Source: Monosporascus cannonballus
Taxonomy: Eukaryota; Ascomycota; Sordariomycetes; Xylariales
Length of the DNA: 64,000 nt
Assembly: GCA_004154925.1 (NCBI GenBank)
Contig: QJNS01000170.1
Span: 1-64,000 of the forward strand
Reading direction: 5' to 3'
The stretch's first letter is position 1. Each line of letters begins with the position of its first letter. The notes under the pieces were generated by a model. That model saw only the letters and a program-made list of their open reading frames with translations, made no database searches and was not told where the DNA came from. Position numbers and translations under genes: made by a program. Below are positions 14,231-24,674 of the stretch, piece after piece.

Positions 14231-14995
14231 TAAGTAGAAAAAATATCCGGATTCCGAAAATACCTAAGAACCCGCCAAAAACCTTATTGGCGCTTAGCGC
14301 CTATTAAAGAATTTTCACCGGTAACGATAAACGCGTCCTAATTAACAACCGACTAATCGGTAGCCGGGATATCGGGCCAACCGGCCGTAATATGTACTAA
14401 CGTAATAGTTATAATGGCAGCTTTTAATTATTTTTATTTTTAATGTTTTTGTTCTTTTAATTCGTTTAATAATTAAAACTTACGTTATATCATAATAATA
14501 CTCTTTAAACGAATTAACGCTTTTTGCTTACGTAAATAAATAAAACGAAAAAAAATTTTATTTATTTTTTCTTAATATTTACGTTAAGCCTCGAAATAAA
14601 GCTGTTAAAGCTTTAATAATTGCTTTTCGGCAAAGGTTTCTTTACGTTTTAAATATTAAGATTTACGACGAATATTTTATAAAGAAAAATTAAGTATACC
14701 GATACTATCGTAAAATCGGCCTCGATTAATATATTCCTTATACCTTAAAACGTTTTTTATTATTTCGTACCTTATATTTTTCGAAAAACAATAAAAGCAA
14801 GGTATAATTTCGTAATCAAATTCGTTAAAAACTTTTACAAGGTCAGTACGACGAACGGTAAAAGAACGAAAAACGCGACGAATTTTGAAAATACGAAACA
14901 ACATAATTAAGAACAAAGGGGAAAATATTTACCAAACGAAGAAAAGAAAAAAGAAAAGAAATTTTGAGAGTAAGATTTTGGGAGAGAGGAAATCG

Positions 14996-15370
14996 TATTA
15001 CGACCCAATAAGCTCCGGTCTCAAGAAACGATCAGATAGGGAGCATACAGGCCACCTTCCGGGTCACATAACGGTGATCACTGCTAAGCCAATGATCATT
15101 AGTGATCAGAGGTGATCCCAAGCGATCGTGATCACCACCAACGGCGTAATTACGAATAATTAAGCCAAAAAGAAAAAGGATATATACGTTTATTATTTCC
15201 ATAATTTAAATAATTCCAGTTTGTAATATAATATCGTTACTTAAAGTACCCTTAATATTACGAGACATAATACGTTATTATATTTATTGCTTAAATTCCC
15301 ATAATACTCCTGCTAACATAAACCCGTCGACTTAAGGTTTAATAATTGGTTAAACCGCCAAGTCCTCACA
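14996..15370 (+). repeat. 3' LTR of gypsy family A copy 1
   Basis: Starts TATTAC (a G-to-A version of TGTTAC) right after a purine-rich tract (GGGAGAGAGGAAAT, a likely polypurine primer) and ends CTCACA before the ATTTC duplication. Bases 15060-15150 are notably undamaged and hold several TGATCA copies forming short inverted repeats. Confidence 0.88.
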
Positions 15371-15375
15371 ATTTC

Positions 15376-16480
15376 GTTAAATATAATTGACGAAAATAAA
15401 AGTATTATTAACGGTATTTATAACGTTTATTAAAATTTTCTTAAAAATATATAAACTTTTAAAAATATAATTTTATTAATTGTCGAAATATTTTTATTTT
15501 ATTTATAAAAATTAAAAAGTAACTATTTATATTCGGAAAATATAAGCTAATTAAACTGAAATAACCAATCTATACGATAAAACACGGTAATTTCTTTTAA
15601 TTTTTATTTTATTCTATATATAAATAAATTTCCGGTTTATATTTATACGTATTTATTGGCCTAATAATATAACTAGAACTCATAAAATATAAATAATTTT
15701 AAAAATAAATTATTAATTTTTAAATACAATACCGTAATTATATGAAAAATCGCCGAAATTCCATTTTTTCGAACTTTTTATATTTTATAAATATAATATT
15801 CGTATATTTTCGTTATTTTTGCAAAAATTACATATCCAATACGAATTCCTTATAATAAAAGCGTTTAACGTATATAAACTTTCTTGGAATATTTCGATCG
15901 AAATTTTTTTTTCGAAAACCGAATTTATTAAATTTATAAAGTATATATGCTTTTGATTAACCGTTACCGAATTTGAATTTATCGTATATAACGTAATATC
16001 TAAGTATTTTAGTTATATTAGATAAATAAAAAAAAGATTACAAAAGTTTTATTAAGATATATTAATAAATACGGATTTTTCCGACAAAAACCTTTTGTTA
16101 TTATTTATTAATAATATATTTCTTAATAATATAAATCATTTAACGGATAACTTATAAATATTTTATTTTTTAATTAAGGAATATTACTTATTTATATTAT
16201 TTTTTAAATAACGTAATCTTAATTAAAATATATCGAATAAGGTCTTTTTATCGGATAATTACGGGACCGGAAATATTTTTAATACGGCCGATATTCTATA
16301 AGGTAATAACTTTTTTAACTTTATTAAAAATAATAATTAATTGTTAATTAATACCGTTTTTGTCGATAAAGAAATTTAAAATTATTATTATTATTTTTAA
16401 AAAAAGCCCAGATTTATTTATGCCCTTTATATATTATATAATATAATAACGTTAATTATATTAAGCGGTTAATATTAATA
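15376..16480. other. AT-rich RIP-degraded DNA, unassigned
   Basis: Stops in all frames and CG-preserving AT-rich composition. No motif was recognised; it may belong to the copia fragment that follows. Confidence 0.5.
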
Positions 16481-16760
16481 TTATTATTATTTTTATGGGG
16501 CCGGTTAATTTAATTACGGTAAAAAATGTTTTATTTTTATTAGATATTACGTCTTATAATATTAAATTTGGTTTCGATAAAATCCAAAACAAAATATGGA
16601 AAAGATTTAATTAAAAGGGCTAATATTATAATTTATCACTTATTAACGAATTCCGCCGGTCGAAAAATAATATATCTAATATTAATATTATTTTTTTTCG
16701 AAATTCGGTTTTAATTAAGTATTATATATTTTTATAACGCGAATTTTATGCCCGTTATAC
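16480..16760 (+). pseudogene. Ty1/copia pol fragment (protease-integrase linker)
   Basis: From 16501 the plus strand reads P-V-N-L-I-T-V-K-N-V-L-F-L-L-D-I-T-S-Y-N, resembling the conserved copia stretch after the protease (L-x-N-V-L-Y-V-P-x-x-x-x-N-L). The frame continues with few stops to about 16,760 and then fails. No LTRs were found around it. It could be a chance match in AT-rich sequence, but the motif length makes a decayed copia copy more likely. Confidence 0.4.
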
Positions 16761-18534
16761 TTTTTCGCGACATAAATATTACGTTATTTGAGATATTCGT
16801 AACGAAATTTTCAAATACGTTTATTTTTTATTTCGAAATTTCTAGTATATTATAGGATATTTATTTTGAATTGAAAAGAACAGCTAGGATTCCGAAAATA
16901 TTTTGATTATAGGCCGTAAAGTTATGGAAATTAAGTTTATCAATTTTAATAATATCGTACCTATTATCAACGACTTAACTAAACTTAATTAATTAAATAT
17001 AATAAAGGACGAAAATTAACTTAAAATAATTTTAACGTAATCACCCGAAAAATTCTAAATACTGAATGTGTTAAGAATAATTTGGTTTCGGACAACCGTA
17101 TTATCGTATATACGGGAAAAATTGTAATTTTATAGTACAAATTATCGATAACTTAATTAATAGTTTTAATTAAGGCGGTCCGTTATTATCCTTGTTGTTA
17201 TCAAATAAGTAAAATAAGGATTTATCGGACGAAAACGAAATATTAATATAATTTTTATCTATTTGTTATTTTATATTTTTTTATAAATAATATAACACTT
17301 ATATTATAATTTTAGTATTAATGTACACTTTGTTATTTATATAATTTTAATTAATTAATTTCGGAATCGTTTTATATCTTATTATAATTATTTAATCATT
17401 ATATTAATGTAATTTATTTGCTTTTGGTAATAAAATTACGCATAAAAAATAATATTTTGCGATACGATATACGGCATAATTATTAATAAAATTAACATAA
17501 GTAATTAAATTTATAATTTACGTAATTTTTATTAATTATATCCTATTTGAACGTTTTGTTTTTTGTAAAGGTATATAAAAATATTGCATTATTTATAATT
17601 AAATATGACGTATAATTTTAGGTTAACCCGTATATCCTATTTAGAATTAATTTATTAATCAATATTTTTAAATATTTTTTAAGATTTCTTTTTCCGTTTT
17701 ACCCTTTTTTACGTATTATTATAACTTATGTATTACTAATTGCTTTTATATTTTCGGGTCTTAAGATTTTATTCGTTTTAAGCGTAATATTTGCGTTTTA
17801 ATATTTTTAAAAACTTGGATTCGGATTATATAATAATATTAAATATTTAGGGATCGTATATAAATATTTTTTATTACGTTTTTATACCTAATTTGCATAT
17901 TTATTACTTATATAATTCCGTAAATTATAATATTTATAAAATAATTATATAATATGTATTTTTTAATTAAACGTCCCGGTTTATAAAGTTATAAACTTTT
18001 TTATATTATTTACATAATGCCCGATATATATAATTTTTTCGCTAAATTACAAAAGCTGTAATTAATCGAAAATTCGTAATTAATTTAATAATTTAATAAT
18101 TTATAAGGCCGGTATAATTCGTTATAACGTAAATTTTGTTTTGCCGATTATAATTTTAAAAAATATCTCGAATTATATTATCAATATTTAATGCTTATGT
18201 AAATGCCGTATATTTTCATAATAAAAGATTTTATTCGTAATATAAAGTTTTCGTAATATTATCGAATTTCTAAACTTTCAATAATTATAAGATTTTCTTA
18301 ATTAATATATATTTATATTAATATTAAAATATAAGGTTTTTATTTGTTTGTAATTTGTCGTTATATTAATATATTTTATGGCATATATTTAATATTTAAA
18401 AATAATTACTTATAATATAAATTTTCTGTAAAAAATATTTTATATCTTACGATAATTAAATATTATTTAATTAATACGAAAATATTTTAATCGGGATTTC
18501 GTTATGGGTTTCGCCTTATTATTAATTATTTTAA
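16761..18534. other. AT-rich RIP-degraded DNA, nothing recognised
   Basis: No open frame of note, no LTR and no hairpin that stands out. The composition matches the surrounding RIPed sequence. Confidence 0.5.
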
Positions 18535-18702
18535 TATTAATTCCGGCTATTTTTTAATTAAGGATCTTATTACCTATTTTTAAAATTATTTTTCAAGGAA
18601 AAATTATTTTTATTTTGATATTTATTCCGGTTATTTTTTAATCCGAAATTTTGTTACCTGTTCTTAAAGTTATTTCTCAAAAATAAGTTATTTTTCGGAA
18701 AT
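18535..18702. repeat. Two tandem units of about 84 bp
   Basis: Two successive units share, in order, ATTCCGG(C/T)TATTTTTTAAT, TTACCT(A/G)TT and AAATTATTT(T/C)TCAA, with the ATTCCGG anchors 84 bases apart (18541 and 18625). A third, shorter stretch of TTATTTTTCGGAAATAAG-type repeats follows to about 18,735. Function unknown. Confidence 0.6.
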
Positions 18703-19191
18703 AAGTTATTTTTTAAAAGTAAATTATTTTTCGAAAATATTATTAATAAATTTAATTCCTTTAGCCGGGCGAACAAAATTTTTTAAATTTATTTGAGATA
18801 TATTATCGGGAACTATAACGGAAATTACATTTATTAAATCGGTAAGAAATTTATTTACCTTTTATAATATCGTAAAATATATAAAAAATATATATTATAA
18901 TATGGATTTTCGGTATTAAGTAAAAAAAGATTAATTAATAATTATTATATTATAAATAACATAATTTTAAATATTAAGATATAGTAAATATTTAAAATTG
19001 TAAAAGATTATAATTAAATAAAAAATATTAATTATATATTAAATAATTATTATAATTATATTTAATATATATTTAATTAAAACAATTTTAAACAATATAT
19101 TAAGAAATTTATAATAAAAAATATATTTTATATAATTTATTTATAGTTATTAAGTTCTTTTTGTATATTTTATTATTTCGTTATAAAAAAA

Positions 19192-19222
19192 TAATATTAC
19201 AGCCGTGGTGTTTTGGTGTTTT
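19192..19222 (+). promoter_or_regulatory. Left half of split replication-origin hairpin with iteron-like repeats
   Basis: TAATATTAC at 19192-19200 runs straight into the stem arm CAGCCGTGGTGT (19200-19211). Two perfect tandem copies of GGTGTTTT follow at 19207-19214 and 19215-19222, next to the stem, where geminiviruses carry Rep-binding iterons. In the known families Rep nicks TAATATT/AC; that position here is between 19198 and 19199. The motif is seen; its role is inferred. Confidence 0.75.
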
Positions 19223-19541
19223 ACTAGGGTATGCACCAATCGGATATCTGGGATTCCGGTTTTGTTTTGGTATCCTACTAATGGGAAGCGTAGGATTTTT
19301 TAGCGCTGGTGTCCGTGCATCGGGTATCAGCTTTCCCGGCGTTAGTGGATACGCCAAGGTTCGTATTCAAATTTAGCTTGCTTTTTCGAGTTTGGCCTTT
19401 TTTGGCTTAATCTTAACATATGCGCCAAATTTCGTATTTTTGCGCATTAACACCATTTACTTTATTTACAAATTTTTTTTTCTGTTTATTTAATTCTTTT
19501 TTTTTATCTATTAAATCTTTTTTCCAGCTTTTTTTAATACT

Positions 19542-20600
19542 ATGTTCGGTTATCGTCGTCCTTATCGTCCTTATCGCCGCTATCGCCGCTATCGCCGCTA
19601 TCGCCCTAGGTTTTATTTTAATTGTCGGTACGGTATTATTCGTTATTCTGGATACGTACGTTATTATTAATATTTTCTGGTTAATTTATTTACTTATTTT
19701 CCGCGTTAATATATTATTAATTGCGAGGTTTAGGGTTTTGACTGTATTAAAGGGTTTTTACCTTATTGTCGCCGTATCTCTAAAAGTAATTAATTTATTT
19801 TTTAAAGTTATTTTTTTTTGCGTTTCGTATTCGTAAGTTAAACGGGTAACGTTTTAAAAATTTTATTTTATGGTATTTTTTTTTCGGATTAATTTTACGA
19901 CGATTATTTTTTTTGGCCGTATTGCGATTTTTCTTATTATTATGTTTAAAGGCTTTTTAGGCGGTTATCGCCGGTATTTCGATTATTTGCGCGTATTTTA
20001 TCGATTTGCGCGAGTTATGCGAAAAATTGCTTTTATTAATTATTACGTTAAAAAATTTATAAAATAATTTAATAAGATTTGGTACGTACTTATTATTTAT
20101 ACGGGTGATTCGGATTTTGTTTTTTTGGTTCCTGGTAATAAGGTTTATCGGTCCGATAATCAGATTACGCAAATTGTTATTATTAACGGCGTTCGGTTGG
20201 ATTTCGATATCGTTACGTCGCGTAATTATATTATGCGCGTTTTAGTTATCCGGGCTTATAATAATTTAGGTAATAATATTTTCGTTCTTGGGTTTCCTAA
20301 TTATTAACGTTTACTTAATGTTGCTAGGCGTTTTTTTAATTCTATTAAGGCTATTAATATTTACGCATTTAAGTTTTTATTTGGCGATAATATTTTTTTG
20401 GAACGTATAAAATTTAAAGCCTTTATTTATTAATTTATTCGGCGTAACGTTAAAAAACGTATTTTCGTTAATAAAGTTTATAATAAATATTTTATTTATA
20501 AAGTTAATAATTTGGAAAATTAATTTTTTAATATTTATGTTTAAATATTACGAAAATTAAAATTTAAGAATAACGTTAATAATTTTTTGCGTATTATTAA
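19542..20600 (+). pseudogene. CRESS-virus capsid-protein-like remnant
   Basis: An ATG at 19542 opens a frame whose first codons are an arginine/tyrosine-rich tract (repeated Y-R-R, bases 19551-19607), the usual basic DNA-binding N-terminus of small ssDNA virus capsids. The frame meets a TAA near 19,650. A coherent reading at about 20,110-20,305 carries N-G-V and T-S-R stretches spaced like the central capsid segment of genomoviruses. The first part is also open in another frame as a hydrophobic reading, which I take as a shadow because of the repeated CGCCGCTAT units. It is broken by stops and frameshifts. Position, strand and basic start support a capsid origin; sequence similarity alone is weak. 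Confidence 0.6.
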
Positions 20601-21400
20601 GGATATTTAAATTAATTTTAATATTTATTTCCTTATTATAATTTATATTTCCGTTTTTTATTAAACGTATTTTTCTGTTATCCGATTTACTTTTGATAAA
20701 TATTAATTCCGAGGATAAAAGTAAGTTATTAACGTATAAACGTTTAGGTTCTTAATTTCGGGTTTTTTTTGGCCTAATATTTTATTAAGTAAATAATTAG
20801 GTTAATCGGAGGTTTTTATTGTTATTTTAAATTATATTACGAAATACGCATTATTTATAATAAAATTTGGGAATATTCGAATTATATTTTATTAGAAAAA
20901 GTTAAATATTTAATATTAATAATTATTATCGTTTTTTATATTTTTTAAAAATAAATTTAATACCTTTATTTTATTATTTAATATTTTTATTTTTTTACTT
21001 TTATTAATAAAGGTTTTTATATTTTTATAAAAATGTAATTTCCCTTTATTTATTTTATATTTATTTTTATATATAACCGTAGGTTTTCGTTAATTAAGTA
21101 TATATATAATAACTCCTAATTAGGAAAATGTATTTTTCGTACGTATTTATTCGTAACGGAAAAACTTTGTTAATAACCGAATATTTGTTTGTAATATTTT
21201 AATATTTGTTTATCGTATAAAGGTATATTATTTATTATTATATATTAATTATGTGGAAATAATATAAAAGTAATATTTTATTTTCCTGTTATATAAATAT
21301 AAGGTTTTAATAAATATATTTATATTATTTTGTATATGCGTATTTTTTTCATATAAATATAGCGATTTCGGACGTATTATTTTTCCGTTAACTTTAGAAT
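20601..21400. other. Middle of the virus-like unit, no clear gene
   Basis: AT-rich sequence between the capsid-like and Rep-like readings. It may contain the ends of both genes and the short intergenic region of an ambisense genome, but I see no motif that fixes either stop. Confidence 0.4.
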
Positions 21401-22460
21401 TTACTTAATTTACGTTATTATTTTAGGCCTCCGCCAGGAGGGGCCGTTTGCGGTTATCTTTAGTTATCGTTCCGTTATTAGCGTTCCTGGGAAAATCCTT
21501 TTTCCCCTTTTTCGGTAAGCTTTGGCGAACTTTTGGGAGGGGGGGTATTTAAGGGGGGGTTGGCCCCCAGAAATAGAGAAAAGGTAATTTTTAATTAAAA
21601 TCCTGATTTACGTAAGGGGTTTTTCAAATTTTCTTTAATTTAATCGGAGGCTTTTTCTGATAGGTCCTATATTTCTTCAAATTTAAGTAAAATATATGTT
21701 AATATTAAGGGTTTAAAATGGTCGTTTATATAAGAACGTACGTTGTTATAATTAAATATTAGTTTTTTAAATACGTCCGACTTAAAGCAAAAGATAAATT
21801 TTTTTCGGTTAGTAATTATCGTTATTATTAATCAGAAGTTTTCTTTAATTTTTTTTTTTAAAAATTTCGGTTCCGTTATATCGCCGCCGATATAAATTAA
21901 ACGTTTTTTATTTTTGTGAAAATAACGTTAAGCCGTTAATTTGTTATATATTCTGGTAATATTTGGATAAAAACTTTTAATATGAAAATAACGGGGGTTT
22001 TTTAGGTTTTTTTTTGTGCTTATTTTCCGATTACGTAAAAATATGGTGTACCGTCTTTATGTTTTTTGCGGATTGCGTAATATTGTTAAAAATTAAATTT
22101 GTTAATTCTCGTAATGAATTCTTATGGGTTTAGGTAATATTTCGGGTATGTCAAAAAGATAGATTTCGCCGTTAATTTAAATCGGCCTATGTTATCGGCA
22201 AAAGGGTCTTTTAGAATTAGTTCTGGGGAGCTTTTTCGTATGTTTAGTGTAATCTGTGCGGTACTGGCAATTCCTGTTTCGAGGTCGAAAATGTTATTTA
22301 GTTATTTTTTAAAAGGCCAGCTATTTATAGCCGCTTTTGGTATATTTGGGATAATAAAATCGAAAAGTGATTTTAAGTTATCAGGTATTAATATCTGGGT
22401 TGGTATTGTTATCTGGAATAACTGGTTTGGTAATATGATTTACGATGCTATTTTGTGAAT
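21400..22460 (-). pseudogene. Geminivirus/genomovirus-type Rep (rolling-circle initiator) remnant
   Basis: On the minus strand motif I reads F-L-T-Y-P at 22157-22143. A motif II-like block follows at 22052-22026, 35 codons downstream in the same frame, with the metal-binding His positions now Tyr. A GRS-like segment lies at 22002-21958 in another frame, then motif III Y-F-H-K (YxxK) within 21927-21907. About 120 codons further on, W-G-P-T at 21578-21552 sits where the Walker A of the SF3 helicase is expected, but the following Gly-Lys is not seen and a stop intervenes. Spacing agrees with geminivirus Rep (nickase then helicase). The reading upstream to 22460 may be an N-terminal extension. 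It is broken by stops and at least one frameshift, so not functional. Confidence 0.78.
21430..21580 (+). other. G-run cluster inside the Rep-like region
   Basis: Plus-strand runs GGAGGGG, GGGAGGGGGGG and GGGGGGG (about 21436-21560) stand out in AT-rich surroundings and could form G-quadruplexes. An imperfect inverted repeat GGCCTCC/GGAGGGGCC lies at about 21426-21446. This is the least RIPed part of the unit. Confidence 0.5.
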
Positions 22461-22615
22461 ATGGAATTAATATTTATGCTTATTTTATTATGTAATACGG
22501 GATATTGGATTTTTTGGTATCTTTATGTACTTTATATGTATTTATTATTTGTTAGTTCGTTTTTTTATGTTTGTTTCATATTATGCGTATTGGTTTTTGT
22601 TATTTGGAATAAGGG

Positions 22616-22644
22616 ACACCACGGCTGAAAACTTTTAATATTAT
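22616..22644 (+). promoter_or_regulatory. Right half of split replication-origin hairpin
   Basis: The stem arm ACACCACGGCTG (22616-22627) is followed by AAAACTTT and then TAATATTAT (22636-22644). The arm is the exact reverse complement of 19200-19211. In a closed circle the two arms would pair, with a 16-base loop ending in the nonanucleotide. Confidence 0.78.
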
Positions 22645-24200
22645 AAATAAAATTATTCGATTATTTTAAATTATTGTATACTTAAATTTAATTTCTATAA
22701 TATATTTCGGAATTAAAAAACTTAATAATTTTTTATAACTTTTAATAAATATTTTTAATTTATTATGGTTCGAATTAAATAATTACGAATATTTATAATT
22801 TTCGACTTATTATTAATATAAATAATAGGTTAAATAATAAAATAAAAATTATTATATTAAATTTAAAAAATATTATTTAATAACGTAAATATATTTATTA
22901 TTAAAAAATCTAAATACCTTTAATTCAAACGTTAATTTTTAGATATTAAAAAAATAATATTATTAATTTCGAAACGATTAATATGAAAATATTGGATTTC
23001 CGCTTTATAATTATATTTAATTAAGCCGCCGATTTAAAAAAAACCATTATATTTCATAATTCTTTAATAATATTATTAATAATTATTATATATATAAATT
23101 AATATATATAAGTAGGGAAAATAAGACGCAAAATACGGATATTAATAAATTTAAACCGGAAATGTTTTCATTTTAATAATAAATATATTTCGGCAATAAT
23201 AATCAAATTATATTATTATTCGAAAATAAAATTTAATATAATAAATTTAAATTAATTATTCAATATTTATTTAAAATGAAAAATAATATAGTTATATTAT
23301 TTGGTAATTATAAAATCAAATATTTTTAAATTACGTTTTTTTTTATTTGCGGATATTAAAATAAAAATAAAATATAAAATATAAAATATAAAAACTTGAT
23401 ATTTTTTTAACTTAATTAATAATATAATTTAAATAATAATTAAAGTAATTATTTACGAAAAAAACTTAAATAATTAAAAGTTTTTTAAAATTTATTTTAA
23501 CAATGAAAAAAATATTAAACTTTTCGAAAATTAAATTATATACTGTATCGATTTATATTTTCCATAAAATATATCCTTATTTATTAAATATAACGCTTAA
23601 TACAAAGCAAATAAATTAACGGCGTAAAATTTTTATAATCTTATTAGCCGTATATATAATATTAATATATAAGTTAATTATTTTTATTTCGGCAAAAAAC
23701 CGGCAAAAATATTAAACAGAGATAAATACTTTATTTTGGAAAATTAAATATTTGAAAATTAAAAGTATTTATTTTAAAATTTTAAATATATTACCCGTAT
23801 TTGGCTAATTAAAAATATTTATTTCGGAGCTTATTACGGGGGATTTTAAACTTTTTGTATTATTATTTTAATTTATAAGATTATATTATTATCGTATTAG
23901 CTTAAATAGGATAAAAACTTATAATATATATTAATCGGGATTTTGGGCCATTTTTTTATTATAATAATTTTTATTTCGTATTAATCAAAATTATTATTAT
24001 AGTAAAAAATAAAAATTTTAATTTTGCAATAAATTATATAAATTAAAATATTAAGAATTTCGTAATTAATATATATTACCAAAGTTAATATTAATAATTT
24101 TTATAAATTTGTATAAAAGCGTATTAAACGGAACGAAAAAATCATAATATGTTATTAGGCCTTATTTTGGAGATTTTATTATTTTTGTAAGTATTATTCT
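22645..24200. other. AT-rich RIP-degraded DNA up to the island edge
   Basis: No recognisable motif; stops in all frames. Composition changes abruptly to normal GC at about 24,200-24,230. Confidence 0.6.
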
Positions 24201-24371
24201 TAAAGGAATTTAGCTGATATATTGGACCCCTGACAGATACTTCTTGATCAAAAGCTATGTCACGGCGCTGTACGTCTCTTGGGTTTCTGGAAGATATTCT
24301 GTTGTTGCACGAGGAAGAAAGAAGAGAGCTATCTAGTAAGCCCGTGGCGCTTACATATATATAGCGAAACG

Positions 24372-24389
24372 GCGGCTTAAATAAGCCGC
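24372..24389. other. Perfect 8-bp-stem inverted repeat at the left island edge
   Basis: GCGGCTTA, a two-base AA spacer, then TAAGCCGC form a perfect hairpin. A second stem, GTGGCT...AGCCAC, lies at about 24418-24451. They lie within the first 250 bases of normal-GC DNA and could be part of an old LTR or small element; GGACCCC (about 24223) and its complement GGGGTCC (about 24464) also bracket this stretch. Confidence 0.5.
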
Positions 24390-24482
24390 TTTGCTAGTGC
24401 CGTAACAAGCTATAGCTGTGGCTACGGCTGCTGTGCCGCAGGCGCAGCCACAACCTCCAAAATGGGGTCCTGATCAAGATGG

Positions 24483-24674
24483 GGTAACCCTGAATGGCAT
24501 AATACTTTTACAATCAAATCCCTGGATCCCAGCATAGAGCCTGCCAATCTTAAACCAGGGGACAAGCTGGACGTTGATATTAAAGGCTACCCCTTTAAGT
24601 TTCAATTCCAGCCAACAATTGTATTAAGTACGCTTGCATCAACATTATCTGACAAATTGGTTAACAGCTGTTAG
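24483..24674 (+). pseudogene. Unidentified 64-residue coding remnant
   Basis: An uninterrupted reading with protein-like composition ending in TAG: after N-P-E-W-H-N-T-F comes E-P-A-N-L-K-P-G-D-K-L-D-V-D and further polar/hydrophobic alternation. It has no ATG of its own and a stop just upstream, so it is a fragment or an exon. I do not recognise the family, and chance is possible at this length. Confidence 0.25.

Larger units (their letters stand above)
8112..15370 (+). mobile_element. Full-length RIPed Ty3/gypsy retrotransposon (family A, copy 1)
   Basis: The element has LTRs at 8112-8519 and 14996-15370 and a perfect 5-bp target duplication ATTTC at 8107-8111 and 15371-15375, so both borders are firm. 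Inside, on the plus strand, come a gag zinc knuckle (9377-9418), a reverse transcriptase Y-F-D-D (11607 onward), the F-F-G-F-A-N-Y-Y-K-K-F-I block (11850-11894) and RNase H/integrase-like stretches to about 13,700. All frames carry stops. A separate inverted-repeat element has inserted at 13774-14230. Related copies occur at about 49.9-55.4 kb and 62.9 kb to the window end. Confidence 0.9.
19192..22643. mobile_element. Integrated circular ssDNA (CRESS) virus-like genome, RIP-damaged
   Basis: The unit has TAATATTA at both ends (19192-19199 and 22636-22643); at the left it extends to TAATATTAC, the nonanucleotide of geminivirus origins. Twelve-base arms CAGCCGTGGTGT (19200-19211) and its exact reverse complement (22616-22627) flank it. 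Joining the ends gives a 12-bp stem whose loop contains the nonanucleotide, so the copy appears opened at the rolling-circle nick site, unit length 3444 bases. The gene layout fits: capsid-like reading rightward on the plus strand from the left end, Rep-like reading leftward on the minus strand from the right end. It is longer than genomoviruses (about 2.2 kb) and within the upper geminivirus range. The plus strand is T/G-rich, so the damage is strand-biased. An inverted-repeat DNA transposon is the alternative, but it would not explain the nonanucleotide plus Rep motifs. Confidence 0.8.

Noticed and set aside
19420..19836. 138-codon hydrophobic plus-strand frame
   Set aside because: The shifted frame from the ATG at 19542 gives an Arg/Tyr-rich capsid-like start. 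Ile/Ala repeats here are the alternative reading of the same 9-base tandem unit.
22189..22458. 89-codon plus-strand frame of hydrophobic character
   Set aside because: The opposite strand carries the region leading into the Rep motifs; the plus frame is open because the strand is T/G-rich.
19200..22627. Reading 19200-22627 as a DNA transposon with 12-bp terminal inverted repeats
   Set aside because: No transposase motif and no duplication directly outside the arms. The nonanucleotide at both ends and the Rep motifs are better explained by a split viral origin hairpin. Kept as the alternative hypothesis.
19192..22643. Helitron (also a rolling-circle Rep element)
   Set aside because: Motif I is FLTYP as in geminivirus Rep. 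Helitrons insert between A and T, end in CTRR with a 3' hairpin and have no paired terminal arms.
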